Part shown: piece by piece, positions 28,366 through 36,833 of the stretch
Layout of the letters: every line of letters starts with the position of its first letter
Numbering within the stretch: the stretch's first letter is position 1
NCBI GenBank assembly: GCA_003211235.1
Contig: QCTG01000005.1
Location: 1-51,395, forward strand
DNA length: 51,395 bases
From: Synechococcus sp. AG-673-B04
GTDB taxonomy: Bacteria > Cyanobacteriota > Cyanobacteriia > PCC-6307 > Cyanobiaceae
Reading direction: 5' to 3'
Program-made: the position numbers and the translations under genes
Notes under the pieces: model-generated
What the model was told of the DNA's origin: nothing
Seen by the model: the letters and a program-made list of their open reading frames with translations, nothing else
The model's database searches: none

Positions 28366-28404
28366 CCCCATCATCCGGCCTGCTGCTTACGGCAGGCTTT
28401 TTTA
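28366..28404 (+). terminator. Second 15-bp repeat running into a terminator
   Basis: CCCCATCATCCGGCC (28366-28380) overlaps the stem GCCTGC-TGCTTACG-GCAGGC (28378-28397), followed by TTTTTT. No gene lies between this and the previous terminators (28171-28365), so a short RNA transcribed from about 28200 is possible. Confidence 0.75.
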
Positions 28405-28637
28405 TGGCTTGACACTATCGGTGTGGGGGTTGGCGACCAAAAGAAAAATCCATTGATGCAGCAACACAAAAGATATCAAGCTCAAACTAGGAATCTTGAG
28501 CTCAGGCATCAGTAGGCATTATTTCATAATCAAATAAAAAAGAGCTCACTCCCAAAGAAGTGAAGGCTTGCTCTCTCGTGGTGCCGGGCCTAACGAGGAA
28601 GGCTCACTCACTGGCGTCGCTTCCGCAACAGGGATGA

Positions 28638-28760
28638 GGCGGATGGCTTTGTGTGTTCCAGACAATTGCAAGAGATCTGATTGAGGGAGCCGGTGGAAAG
28701 GTGAGCGGGGGCGTCAGCAAAAAGACCGACTACCTAGTAGCGGGCAAACTGCATTCTTAA
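28638..28760 (+). pseudogene. Relic of a BRCT domain (C-terminus of NAD-dependent DNA ligase type)
   Basis: A frame open from 28638 to TAA 28758 gives ARDLIEGAGGKVSGGVSKKT then DYLVAG. The pattern L-I-E-x-A-G-G-K-V-S-x-V-S-K-K-T-x-Y-L-V-x-G is the BRCT domain of bacterial LigA. Neither the ligase catalytic part nor a start codon is present, so it is a fragment left by recombination. It lies inside the candidate integrated element. Confidence 0.62.
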
Positions 28761-29139
28761 CAGCAGGAAATAATGAAATGGAATAGGATGGTAAAGCCAA
28801 AGCATTGCTTTGCATTCCTTTTTTAAATTTAGACGTTGATATCTATTGTTTATGAATAGGCATCACTTAACCACGCTGACTAAGTGAATCAACGAATCGA
28901 ACGACTAATCACCTCCATCAAAAGAAAACTGATCTTTTCTTTATATAAAGAATTAAAAAAATCTACTTTGCCTAAAACCTTTTACGACACCACCCAAGAA
29001 GTGCCTTAAAAGAACAGCAACTGTATAGAAAAAACAATAAGCAAGTTATTTATCGGAAGCGCTAAACTCCAAAGAAGCATAAATATCACTGTTATCATTC
29101 CTGCCCAACCGAGACATTCTAGCCATTCGCTTATGCTCA
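28761..29139. other. AT-rich intergenic stretch, nothing supported
   Basis: About 380 bases with no protein-like frame, hairpin or repeat that I can support. Confidence 0.4.
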
Positions 29140-29325
29140 TTAACAAGTGTCTTTATAATCTTCAAACTCTTGAATAACGGATTCGGCTTCAAATCCAAGA
29201 TTATGCGAAAGGAGGATATCTGATCTCATTTTAAGCCATCTAATCGTTTGAAGCTGTTGTGCCGGTGAAACCTCGTATACAGTAAAAAGATTAAGGCTCT
29301 TTCGCTGTTCTTCCCAGTAAGACAT
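29140..29325 (-). CDS. Small hypothetical protein
   Basis: 61 residues: MSYWEEQRKSLNLFTVYEVS, then QQLQTIRWLKMRSDILLSHN and an acidic end with a C-terminal Cys. Soluble and helical. No ribosome site visible. Not recognised. Confidence 0.45.
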   Translation of the reverse strand: MSYWEEQRKSLNLFTVYEVSPAQQLQTIRWLKMRSDILLSHNLGFEAESVIQEFEDYKDTC

Positions 29326-29853
29326 TTGAAACCAATAAATTATTTTAAACTTACCTAAAATCGCACTGCTCTACTGTTATAAAGGAAACAATTACAGAAC
29401 GAAAAATCGCATAGGAGAAATAAGCAAGAATTTACGAGTCGCCAAAAATTTTAATGCAGGCTTCTAACAAAATATGTCAGTACTTTGTTATAGCTTCCCT
29501 GCGATCCGTACATTTTGACTAACCAACTAACAATGGAGCCCACAATCAAGTACAAAAGAAATCGCTATCTTAATATCTACAAAACAAACCAAAGAGGATT
29601 AGGCTGCATAAAGAACTGAGCTAGATAGTTCCACCCATAAATTCAGGATTGACAGACTCAGGAGCATGACAAAAAATAAATCTCGAACTGTTGATGGGTA
29701 TCCATTTGTGCAATGGGTAAAAGTATGAAAAATAAAAGAAAGGTAGCATAAGATTATCGAGGAGAACAGGAGAAATATATTGAAGCCCTGCAGAACATGC
29801 AGAAGCAGTAGGATATGTGTTATCAAAAAGAATCCCGAGCAGCGCTGAAAATC
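29326..29853. other. AT-rich intergenic stretch
   Basis: A hydrophobic minus-strand frame (29599-29826) is explained by AT-rich composition. The stretch presumably contains the promoter of the thioredoxin-like gene. Confidence 0.4.
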
Positions 29854-30258
29854 ATGAGCATACTAAAGAGGGTTAAATATATGACATTGATATCATCTTT
29901 TACACTTATTTTAGAAGTAAAAGTTTCAGCTGAACCATGGAACAAACCAATTACTGAGCCCAATTCAGAATCCACACCACAATCAATCAAAGTTGCAGAT
30001 CTACTGAGCACAGCTGGAGCAAAGTTTTTTGGTGCTCACTGGTGCCCAGCTTGCAAAGAACAATTGAGACTTTTCGGCAAAGAAGCAGGTAGAAAACTCA
30101 ATTATGTGGAATGTGGCATGCCAGACAAATATCCTTTACAGGTAAAGCAATGCAAAGAGGCAGATATTAAAACTATTCCAACCTGGACAAGGCCAGGTTC
30201 AAATAGTCTAGAAGGTGTTCAGACAATCAAAAGGCTTGAAAGCTGGAGCAAGCTATAG
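29854..30258 (+). CDS. Thioredoxin-fold protein with CPAC motif, membrane-anchored or exported
   Basis: 134 residues from the ATG at 29854. An N-terminal hydrophobic segment (YMTLISSFTLILEVKVSA) is a signal peptide or anchor. The domain has FFGAHWCPACKEQLRLFG (C-P-A-C redox pair) and the cis-Pro segment IKTIPTWTRPG. This matches the thioredoxin-like domain found fused to VKOR or as single proteins in cyanobacteria, working in disulfide exchange on the periplasmic or lumenal side. Alone in the island. Confidence 0.82.
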   Translation: MSILKRVKYMTLISSFTLILEVKVSAEPWNKPITEPNSESTPQSIKVADLLSTAGAKFFGAHWCPACKEQLRLFGKEAGRKLNYVECGMPDKYPLQVKQCKEADIKTIPTWTRPGSNSLEGVQTIKRLESWSKL

Positions 30259-30342
30259 GGAACGTGATCGAAAGAATTGCTGCAATACATAGAAGAGTTT
30301 TCATACCTCAGACTCAGTGCTTTCAAATAACTCGTATTGATC

Positions 30343-30472
30343 TTGATATTCGGTAGTTGTTGAGTCGTCAATGCCGCGATCAGCGCATTAACGACTGAAG
30401 TGCACCTTTGGACATCAAGCTGCTGTCGTGGGTGCGGCAGAACCTCTGTGCTTGGCGACTCTGCTTGGCCGA
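30343..30472. repeat. 131-bp interspersed repeat, copy B
   Basis: Diverged copy of 26993-27123, same orientation, 3.35 kb apart. It lies just downstream of the thioredoxin-like gene. A stop interrupts two of the three minus-strand frames, but the frame with SVV-x-x-LIAALTTQ is open in both copies. Confidence 0.82.
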
Positions 30473-30780
30473 GCATTAAAAATCACTGAAATCAAAATTA
30501 AAACCCTCACAACACCGAACAAATTAGACATTTGGCAACGATTATGGTTCACTAACGCAACAAACAAAGGCATATATAAGTTGAGCGCATTACAAAATTG
30601 CGGCCTTCTTAGAGGTCTACCATTAAACAATATTTGTTTCTATGAGGTAGTGATGACCACTACTCCTTAGAACCTTTTCTAGTCAACTATGAACCACTTG
30701 ACAGAGGAGAAATATACTAGTCGGAAATTGATTACGCTAGACAGAGTTTCACAAAAGGTATATTAAAGCAAAGAAAATAC
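30473..30780. other. AT-rich intergenic stretch
   Basis: No supported gene. The plus-strand frame 30428-30670 starts within the repeat and is not protein-like. Confidence 0.4.
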
Positions 30781-31476
30781 TTAAAAGCCACTTGCTCTTG
30801 GCCTTGAACTTGACAATGAAACATTTTGTCCTCTTTGCCTTATAGAAGGGTGGTTTGGAATAGCAATAGCATTAAAGGCAAGAGACCAACGCTCATTCTC
30901 GCCCCGAAAAGGCATTACCGAATGAGTCTGCCAAGCCGGAAAGATATAGAAATCACCAGGAACAGGCAAAAGATATTCCACCATTCCAGTTCGAAAACTC
31001 TGGATCTGCCATTCTTCTGGACCATGAAGGCATAACTGTCCATCAAAACTATTGCCGTCTATCTGCGGGGGGACCTTTATGAAAATCACCCCTGAAAAAC
31101 TTCCGCCGTGATTATGAATTGGATTGTAGTCGCCTGACCTCTGGCAATTTAACCACAAATCTATTACTTGCAATTTATATCGAGCTGGGGCCCAAGGACC
31201 TTTGCCTTGTAAAGGTTGCCGATCAATTACATGTCGAATCCAATGTTCACATCCCGGCAATAAGTACTCATTTAATAGCGACTGGACACTTGGGTGATCC
31301 ATCCGTAGTTCTCTTTGTTGGCTTAACTGTCCTGCCAACTTGCTTGATGCGTCAGGACTAGCATCAGGGTTTGCGAGAACACTTCGACTCAGCTTGAGTA
31401 AGTCATCAAGCAATTCTGGTAAAAGCTGTCCCTTTATTATTGAACGGGGGAAAAGGTCGACTGCTTCCATCTTCAA
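30781..31476 (-). CDS. Putative 2-oxoglutarate/Fe(II)-dependent oxygenase (2OG-FeII_Oxy_5 type)
   Basis: 231 residues. NPIHNHGGSFSGVIFIKVP gives the first iron-ligand His region and YIFPAWQTHSVMPF with ERWSLAFNA gives the distal His and the Arg that binds 2-oxoglutarate. This family (PF13759/TIGR02466) is common in cyanophages and marine picocyanobacteria; substrates are mostly unknown. The C-terminus is Ser/Arg-rich. A single-gene unit inside the candidate element. Confidence 0.86.
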   Translation of the reverse strand: MKMEAVDLFPRSIIKGQLLPELLDDLLKLSRSVLANPDASPDASSKLAGQLSQQRELRMDHPSVQSLLNEYLLPGCEHWIRHVIDRQPLQGKGPWAPARYKLQVIDLWLNCQRSGDYNPIHNHGGSFSGVIFIKVPPQIDGNSFDGQLCLHGPEEWQIQSFRTGMVEYLLPVPGDFYIFPAWQTHSVMPFRGENERWSLAFNAIAIPNHPSIRQRGQNVSLSSSRPRASGF

Positions 31477-31572
31477 TTACCAATACCAATTAACCTTCTC
31501 ATTTAATAAAAGATCGTGTTGTTCATACTGATCATTATGTAGACAGACAACGTACATCCAGGAGGGGAACCT

Positions 31573-31707
31573 GTGAGGGATGGATTAGTCAAGGTCCACA
31601 TAGATCCTTTGCACACGGATCCAGCTTTTTGGGTGCCAAGGAAAGCACTGTGCTTCGAAAACTCCGAAGAAGCACAAACACCTCAATATTTATGCTATGG
31701 CGTTTAA
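31573..31707 (+). CDS. Small 44-residue hypothetical protein
   Basis: GTG start preceded by AGGAGGGG, one of the best ribosome sites in the island. Starts MRDGLVKVHIDPLHTDPAFW and has two Cys (residues 27 and 41). The strong ribosome site and balanced composition argue for a real gene; no homologue is recognised. Confidence 0.48.
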   Translation: MRDGLVKVHIDPLHTDPAFWVPRKALCFENSEEAQTPQYLCYGV

Positions 31708-31966
31708 ATAGGAATATGGATGAACAAGATTCAACTCAGTGGTTGAATTAGATAATGTATGAAGCCATCACCTAGTGAACACACTGTTGCAGGCATTACT
31801 ATCAGACACCTGCCAAGATCGATTGATTTAATTAATTTTTCAGGGTTTTGTATTCTTCAACTGCTGGTCGTGAAATCTTGGATCTGATAACCTTGAAAGG
31901 CTGCAGCAGCGAATCACTAAAGACCTGGGATCTGTGCACCTGTAATGGAGATATATCCTATCTGGT
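31708..31966. other. Intergenic, nothing supported
   Basis: A minus-strand frame at 31840-32025 overlaps the DUF3764 gene end and is discarded. Confidence 0.4.
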
Positions 31967-32245
31967 TCAAGCAAGCCAACGGGTAACAACTGTGCCGTCG
32001 TAGATATGGCCAGAAGCCTCAACAACGGGCTTGGTTTCTGGATTCATAAAGATGTCATAGAGGATGTTTTCAGGTCCCTGAAATATCACTGTTGCTCTAC
32101 CTGGGTCGTCCTTGCAGGCTCCGATGTAGAAGGTCTTCACTCCCATCTCATCAAACATTGCCTGCTGCTCAGGCGCATTCATGTAGGTGTAATATTCCTC
32201 AAACGTATTGCTGAGCCTGAAGTCAAGAATAGTTGTCTCAGTCAT
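31967..32245 (-). CDS. DUF3764 family protein
   Basis: 92 residues: ILDFRLSNTFEEYYTYMNAP, then MFDEMGVKTFYIGACKDDPG and VIFQGPENILYDIFMNPETK. This is the small ferredoxin-like (dimeric alpha/beta) DUF3764 pattern known from marine picocyanobacteria. Function unknown. Confidence 0.78.
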   Translation of the reverse strand: MTETTILDFRLSNTFEEYYTYMNAPEQQAMFDEMGVKTFYIGACKDDPGRATVIFQGPENILYDIFMNPETKPVVEASGHIYDGTVVTRWLA

Positions 32246-32666
32246 CTCGAAAAGAGCGTCTAAGAAATTTCAACACAACTGCTTCAGTCGTGGTGTGTTT
32301 TTGCAAACAGCCGTGGGGCATCGCTGTCACCTAGAACCGGAGCGCCCTGAAGCAGATCCACGAGTCAGCTTGATGGAAATAGCGAAGACGCTGATTCCCC
32401 TAAGGCAGACGGACCCAGCCTTGACGCTGACGTGGGTCCGCGTCCCGTCCAAAGCAGAAGACTGGGACACATTTCTAATACGTCATTGACTCCAATCGAT
32501 TCAGCGTAAATCGATACCGACTTTGGATGTGATCTCCATCCGCTTCGATCCTGGTCAGCGCACCGGTGCTGGGATCTCCATGTGTCCTTTGCCGATGGTC
32601 TGTCTCGTTGATTACAGCACTGCTGAAGGCTTCTGAGCCATTACAGAATTAAGGCGATCTATCCCT
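32246..32666. other. Stretch without a supported gene
   Basis: GC is higher here. A plus-strand frame ending at 32489 (with MEIAKTLIPLRQTDPALTLT) may be a relic. GGACCCA and TGGGTCC around 32414-32440 could pair, without a T-run. Confidence 0.35.
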
Positions 32667-32744
32667 GTGACATTTCTCATCATTGCTCTCGTCTTCTGTT
32701 CGCTTGCTTCAGTAATCGCAACCGTCTTTCGCAAAAGCTACTAA
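32667..32744 (+). CDS. Possible 25-residue membrane peptide
   Basis: GTG start; MTFLIIALVFCSLASVIATV then FRKSY: one transmembrane helix with a positive C-terminus, the layout of single-helix microproteins. Weak AAGG upstream. Overlaps no other gene. Evidence is topology only. Confidence 0.36.
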   Translation: MTFLIIALVFCSLASVIATVFRKSY

Positions 32745-33026
32745 TCAGCGTATTGGTGGACTGCATTTAACCCAACCTGTAGTCAGCATGATTTGCCATA
32801 CCTCAACCGCGTTATGGCGAAGCATCCTTAGACGTGTTTGCGTTAATGGTTGCTTTGGCGGTGTCAAGTGAAATGTCCTTATAGCCACACACTGACCGTG
32901 TGCTGATAGCTAATCAGGCTTGAACTGGCAAACCAGTTGCTGTTGATCTTTGACTAGCCAGCCTTCACCATCAGCCTTTTCAGGGTTGCCCTGTGGATTG
33001 GGGCGATAAAGAGGTATGGGGATGGT
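32745..33026 (-). pseudogene. DUF1651 relic, copy 1 (nonsense mutation)
   Basis: The minus-strand frame reads PIPLYRPNPQGNPEKADGEG, then WLVKDQQQLVCQFKPD, then a TAG, then LSAHGQ, RLRMLRHNAVEVWQ and a GW-type end. The intact copy at 41821 has DAPSAHGQ where this has D-stop-LSAHGQ. No start codon is found upstream. Clear dead copy of a marine picocyanobacterial DUF1651 gene. Confidence 0.8.
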
Positions 33027-33082
33027 CTAATCATTAATTACTGCCAACCGATTCTTAAAAGATTACACAACCAACAAGATGG

Positions 33083-33265
33083 CTAGAGGCTTACTCCCAG
33101 GTGCCAACCAACAAGCCCGTCAGCCTCATCCTGTGCCAAAAGTGGGTTTTCCCACAAAATCATCAGTTCTTGCACTGCTGGCTTACTAAGGACTAGGATT
33201 TTGCCACCAGCAAGCCACCGCCTAAACGTTTCAGGATCATTATTTCTAAGATCAAAAAAAAGTAC
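33083..33265 (-). pseudogene. Start-less gene fragment
   Basis: 60 codons read as protein: NNDPETFRRWLAGGKILVLS, then KPAVQELMILWENPLLAQDE and GLVGWHLGVSL. There is no start codon. A run of eight A (33254-33261) lies at its 5' end; taking one out would extend the frame by ETAISVGTFF to 33280, still without ATG. Family unknown; probably decayed. Confidence 0.48.
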
Positions 33266-33294
33266 CTACAGAAATAGCAGTTTCCTATAGAAGT

Positions 33295-33336
33295 CATGGT
33301 TCATGGTTCATGGTTCATGGTTCATGGTTCATGGTT
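33295..33336. repeat. Heptamer tandem repeat CATGGTT x6
   Basis: Six perfect head-to-tail copies of CATGGTT followed by a partial CA. Heptameric short tandem repeats (STRR) are known from filamentous cyanobacteria; no gene overlaps. Copy number is likely to vary by slippage. Confidence 0.95.
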
Positions 33337-33649
33337 CAGACATAACTTCCTGAAGTGTTTCCCGTATTGCACAAGAAATAAAAACCACAGTCTTGCGAAG
33401 GGGTGCTTCCAATAGCATACCTTATGTACTTCAAGCACATATTGAGGTTCATATCATTTTACCGTAAAGCCTCCAATGGACTTCGACAATCCAAGGTTAC
33501 TATACCTAAAAAAATGGAAAATTATCAGTCGTCTACCTTTGCATTGAATGTTACTATTTTGCGCATATACTATGACGTGGACATCCTATTAAGGCGACAG
33601 ATACGTCTTTAAAACTTGAATAAGCCATACTTCAAGTCTAATAGAGAAA
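33337..33649. other. Intergenic, nothing supported
   Basis: A plus-strand frame at 33403-33612 has AT-rich random composition. No RNA recognised. Confidence 0.4.
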
Positions 33650-33898
33650 CTAATTGCCACCACTACAGTAACGCACAGCTCCAGCAATCCCAGCAATTTT
33701 AACTTCAGCTGGCTTTTTATCGCTGGGCATATTTAAAATCATGTAAATGCACGAATTATGATTCGCTGCGTACTGAGATTGCTGAGCATTATTAGACAAA
33801 CCTGCATCAAGCAGAAGAGCAATTCCCACAATTGCTCCAGTTGAAATTACTCCTAAAATTGGGAATAATTGTAAGTTGACTATGGGCAACACTTTCAT
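33650..33898 (-). CDS. Small membrane-anchored or exported protein
   Basis: 82 residues from the ATG at 33898: MKVLPIVNLQLFPILGVIST then GAIVGIALLLDAG, an uncleaved anchor or signal segment; the outer part has two Cys (NHNSCIYMILNMP and VRYCSGGN) that could form a disulfide. The layout recalls short pilin-like proteins, but there is no prepilin cleavage site. Confidence 0.52.
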   Translation of the reverse strand: MKVLPIVNLQLFPILGVISTGAIVGIALLLDAGLSNNAQQSQYAANHNSCIYMILNMPSDKKPAEVKIAGIAGAVRYCSGGN

Positions 33899-34008
33899 GA
33901 TCGCTAGTTTGGTGTTTATTTGGTTATAGCAAATCATTTGAGACTAAACCTCTGTGTAAGGACATTAAAACTAAATAAATTTTAAATATTACCCCCAAAG
34001 TACACATC

Positions 34009-34365
34009 TCAAGATTCCGAACAAGACTTACAATATATCTGCATGGCAGAAATTCCTAAAAAGATTGCTAGGAATGATTTGCTAGCCAAACTTTGCCTGA
34101 AATACATTAGATTTATTTTTCGACATAGTAATGCAGCTTCTGTCTGCCGTCTAGCCAACAATTCCTTTGCTTCGACTTGTCTCATCTCTCCAAACTCCGC
34201 CAAAAGGCATTGATACACTGCACTAGAGAGAGCGTAAAATGTGCAAAAAGCAACAAACAATAATAATGAGCAAAAAGGTACATACTGCACCTCTCTAAAC
34301 AAGCCTCTAAAAATGTAATGAGAACAGAATCGGAATTGCAATAGTTGAGCAGAAAATCTATACAT
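34009..34365 (-). CDS. Hypothetical membrane protein
   Basis: 118 residues; GGGGAA precedes the ATG. A hydrophobic segment (FCSLLLFVAFCTFYALSSAV, about 31-50) is followed by a charged helix (FGEMRQVEAKELLARRQTEA) and a second hydrophobic segment near the end (FLAIFLGISAMQIY). It starts 13 bp after the stop of the 34378 gene on the same strand, so the two are probably an operon. Confidence 0.52.
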   Translation of the reverse strand: MYRFSAQLLQFRFCSHYIFRGLFREVQYVPFCSLLLFVAFCTFYALSSAVYQCLLAEFGEMRQVEAKELLARRQTEAALLCRKINLMYFRQSLASKSFLAIFLGISAMQIYCKSCSES

Positions 34366-34377
34366 AGAATTTCCCCG

Positions 34378-35055
34378 CTATTCCAGTTCAAAAATATCAT
34401 TAAATAGATCTACGGTACAAGAGTAGTAATCAGAATAGCTTCCAATAAAATCATTCTCAAATATATCTCTGCTCATTAATGCGGGTATAGCAAGCTCTAG
34501 AACTTTGGCTACGTAGGCGAGACCTGCCTCATCTAATCCTTGAAAAAATTTTTGCAGATCTCTTAGATTAACATCATTTTTAGCTACAAAATTCTGATTA
34601 ACATTCCCAAGCTTGAGCGAAAACTTGTCAAGTATACATTTCACAAAAGTATTAATAAAAGTTTCTGAGCCCCTTACAAAATTTTCAGCTTCATGCTTAT
34701 CGGATTCATCTAGTATTTTAAAAGTTTCTTGGATAGCAGATATTGATGCAGGTGACTGCATTACCCAAGACATATGTTTCTTAAGGTCGAAATCTTCGAT
34801 ATGGCCTAATCTAGTTTGATTTTGAGCCCATAGACTTGCTACAGACAGAGTAACAAGTCCTGCAACATGCGCGCCTGTTATCCCATACTGTCTCAGATGA
34901 TCAGTTGAATGAATAAGCAGCTCACCATTTCTGGTCGCTTGCGAATCTGTTAATTCTGCCTCAATCCAATCACTAATTGATACAGTCATCATCAATACTG
35001 CTTTTTCAAAATTTTCCATGCATATTTCAGAATCTTTCCCGGGGGCTTGTAACAT
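34378..35055 (-). CDS. Hypothetical helical protein
   Basis: 225 residues from the ATG at 35055, chosen because AGAGGGA lies just before it; the frame is open to 35100. Mostly alpha-helical and soluble with one apolar stretch (GAHVAGLVTLSVASLWA). AT-rich. No recognised domain. Upstream partner of the membrane protein at 34009. A two-gene unit of unknown function. Confidence 0.66.
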   Translation of the reverse strand: MLQAPGKDSEICMENFEKAVLMMTVSISDWIEAELTDSQATRNGELLIHSTDHLRQYGITGAHVAGLVTLSVASLWAQNQTRLGHIEDFDLKKHMSWVMQSPASISAIQETFKILDESDKHEAENFVRGSETFINTFVKCILDKFSLKLGNVNQNFVAKNDVNLRDLQKFFQGLDEAGLAYVAKVLELAIPALMSRDIFENDFIGSYSDYYSCTVDLFNDIFELE

Positions 35056-35369
35056 GATCCCTCTGCTAAATTTAGAATTTATCAGGTAAATCACATTCAT
35101 CTGAGAAGTGTCTGAATACCCGGATGAAAATTCCTTCTCCTTGAATTAGACTTGAACGTCAATCAATAAAATTTTTTCTATTAATTAAATTTTTTCAAAG
35201 AAAGGGAAAGCAAGGTATGAAAAGATCCGGTAGTCCTTGCTACCCATAAGCACAACTTGACAGGACATAATCAAGGTATTCATATGATTCAGTTGTTCAA
35301 CACTCCAGAGTATAAATGATTCAACTTTTACACATATTGATTCATGATTACTCTCAGTGAAATTTTTAC

Positions 35370-35720
35370 ATGGTCAGCATTGTGGATACAAATGAATTCG
35401 TTCATGAAATACCTCCTTCAACCTGGCTTGCTGTTGGTCTTTTAGATGGCAGATGGTTGGGCGGCAAAGTAATGGTTTCAGTCAACATCTCTACTACTTT
35501 GCCAAAGATACACTTAGTACATATCTTTGCTGAGCAAATTTCTAAAAAGAATGGATATTCACTAATTGACACTTGTTTTGCATACTGTCCTTCGCTTGAC
35601 TTATTCATACCATTCGCCAGCAGCATATCTGCTGCAAACACGGTTGAAAGGATTTATAATAAATATAAAATTGATATAGTCAAAACGGCAATAGCTTTAA
35701 GCAATAACTTGAATCGCTAG
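35370..35720 (+). CDS. Hypothetical protein
   Basis: 116 residues: STWLAVGLLDGRWLGGKVMV, then beta-rich core and a helical C-terminus (NTVERIYNKYKIDIVKTAIA). Soluble, AT-rich. Not recognised. Divergent from the 34378 gene; 268 bp of AT-rich sequence between them. Confidence 0.6.
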   Translation: MVSIVDTNEFVHEIPPSTWLAVGLLDGRWLGGKVMVSVNISTTLPKIHLVHIFAEQISKKNGYSLIDTCFAYCPSLDLFIPFASSISAANTVERIYNKYKIDIVKTAIALSNNLNR

Positions 35721-35867
35721 CAATTATTCATAGAATAGAAAATTTTCAAAGAATTCAATTCTATTTAAAAAATTTTTATAAAAGCTGGTTTCATGAAACT
35801 ATTTACAAGATTCATTTGCATTTCTAAGCTGCAATGAGTCCTGCTTTTGTATACATAAATAGATCGC

Positions 35868-36110
35868 CTACTCTTGCGTCCCATTTGCTCTTACTAATTC
35901 CGATATCAAAATTTCCAAATTTTTCAATCGCAGCTCAATTTTGTTAACAGAATCAAGGATATTTGGCAGAAGATCACTTTTTTCACTTGTCTCTAAATTA
36001 GATTGTCCGTGTGTCATTTCTATAAATTGATCTTTATTGATCACTCCGTTTTCATAGAAGGCTTTGGCTTGCACCAGCCTCTCAGGAGTTAACTTTTTCT
36101 TTTCTGTCAT
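35868..36110 (-). CDS. Small protein with SHOCT-like N-terminus and coiled coil
   Basis: 80 residues. KKLTPERLVQAKAFYENGVI followed by NKDQFIEMTHG resembles a short C-terminal (SHOCT-like) domain; the rest (DSVNKIELRLKNLEILISEL) has heptad spacing for a coiled coil. Likely oligomerises. A possible regulator, but there is no DNA-binding motif. Confidence 0.6.
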   Translation of the reverse strand: MTEKKKLTPERLVQAKAFYENGVINKDQFIEMTHGQSNLETSEKSDLLPNILDSVNKIELRLKNLEILISELVRANGTQE

Positions 36111-36479
36111 GATGCCACCTCAGCTTGAATAGTGTTTTTCAATAATATTAAAGATTTTTTATTCCACTAGCAATACCTGCAACTGATTCTGTTCGGAGAC
36201 TCTGCTGGATCCCGATCAGTCCTTGAGGTCAAAACATAGATCGCAGGAGGGATGGTCTTAATCAACATGCCCAACAGGTCAGTCGTGCCGGGGCTTGCAG
36301 GCTGGTGAGAGCCTTCTCCGCGCACATTAGGTACCCGCAAGAGAGGTTTGAGGCTGGTGCAACGATTGATGTGTAACTATCCGAACAGTTTTTATTGTTG
36401 AATCCCAGACATTGTTCGGTTTCTTGGATGCATCCAGCGGAGGAACTCGCCAAAATCAATTGAATTATTTCTTTGTGTT
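36111..36479. other. Intergenic stretch with unclear frames
   Basis: A plus-strand frame ending near 36374 (SRAGACRLVRAFSAHIRYPQ) has no start codon and may be a relic. The 134-residue minus-strand frame (36262-36666) is an antisense shadow. Confidence 0.35.
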
Positions 36480-36647
36480 GTGAACTCGTCTTTGGAGGAA
36501 CAAATCGAGATCTACCGATCGATGCTCTATAGAGAGGAGTTTCTTCCTGAAGTTCCCAGTTGCTGCCTGCATTGTGGACCTCTTTTGCGTAAAATAGAGA
36601 TATTGCGACAGGAGCTGGCTGGTTCTGATGAACAGCTAGTTGCCTAA
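36480..36647 (+). CDS. Small Cys-rich hypothetical protein
   Basis: 55 residues, GTG start: MNSSLEEQIEIYRSMLYREE, then SCCLHCGPLLRKIEILRQEL. The C-C-x2-C cluster between two helices resembles a small metal-binding hairpin. Its stop overlaps the stop region of the convergent 36644 gene by 4 bases. Confidence 0.42.
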   Translation: MNSSLEEQIEIYRSMLYREEFLPEVPSCCLHCGPLLRKIEILRQELAGSDEQLVA

Positions 36648-36766
36648 TTTTTTTGAGCAACGTCATTCCGCTCAGACTGCATTAAAAAACGTGCTTTGCG
36701 CTGATCACTACCACGCTTCATAGCCTCAGCCAGCGCGACGAGACTGTATTCCTTGCGAACAAACAT
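36644..36766 (-). CDS. Possible 40-residue basic protein
   Basis: MFVRKEYSLVALAEAMKRGS then QRKARFLMQSERNDVAQKN. ATG with ACAGG upstream. Helical and basic, could bind nucleic acid. Convergent with the Cys-rich gene; evidence is composition only. Confidence 0.4.
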   Translation of the reverse strand: MFVRKEYSLVALAEAMKRGSDQRKARFLMQSERNDVAQKN

Positions 36767-36833
36767 CGAAACCTGTTAATCCATGCAGCAACAATAGATT
36801 TAAGATGTTTCTAGTGTTTAGTTCTGTTTGGGT

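Noticed and set aside
29599-29826. 75-residue hydrophobic minus-strand frame
   Set aside because: Its hydrophobicity follows from AT-rich sequence; no ribosome site, and it covers the promoter area of the thioredoxin-like gene.
33295-33336. CRISPR array
   Set aside because: The unit is a 7-bp head-to-tail repeat without spacers; no CRISPR array was seen anywhere in the window.
36262-36666. 134-residue minus-strand frame
   Set aside because: Antisense to more protein-like small plus-strand frames; its composition looks random.
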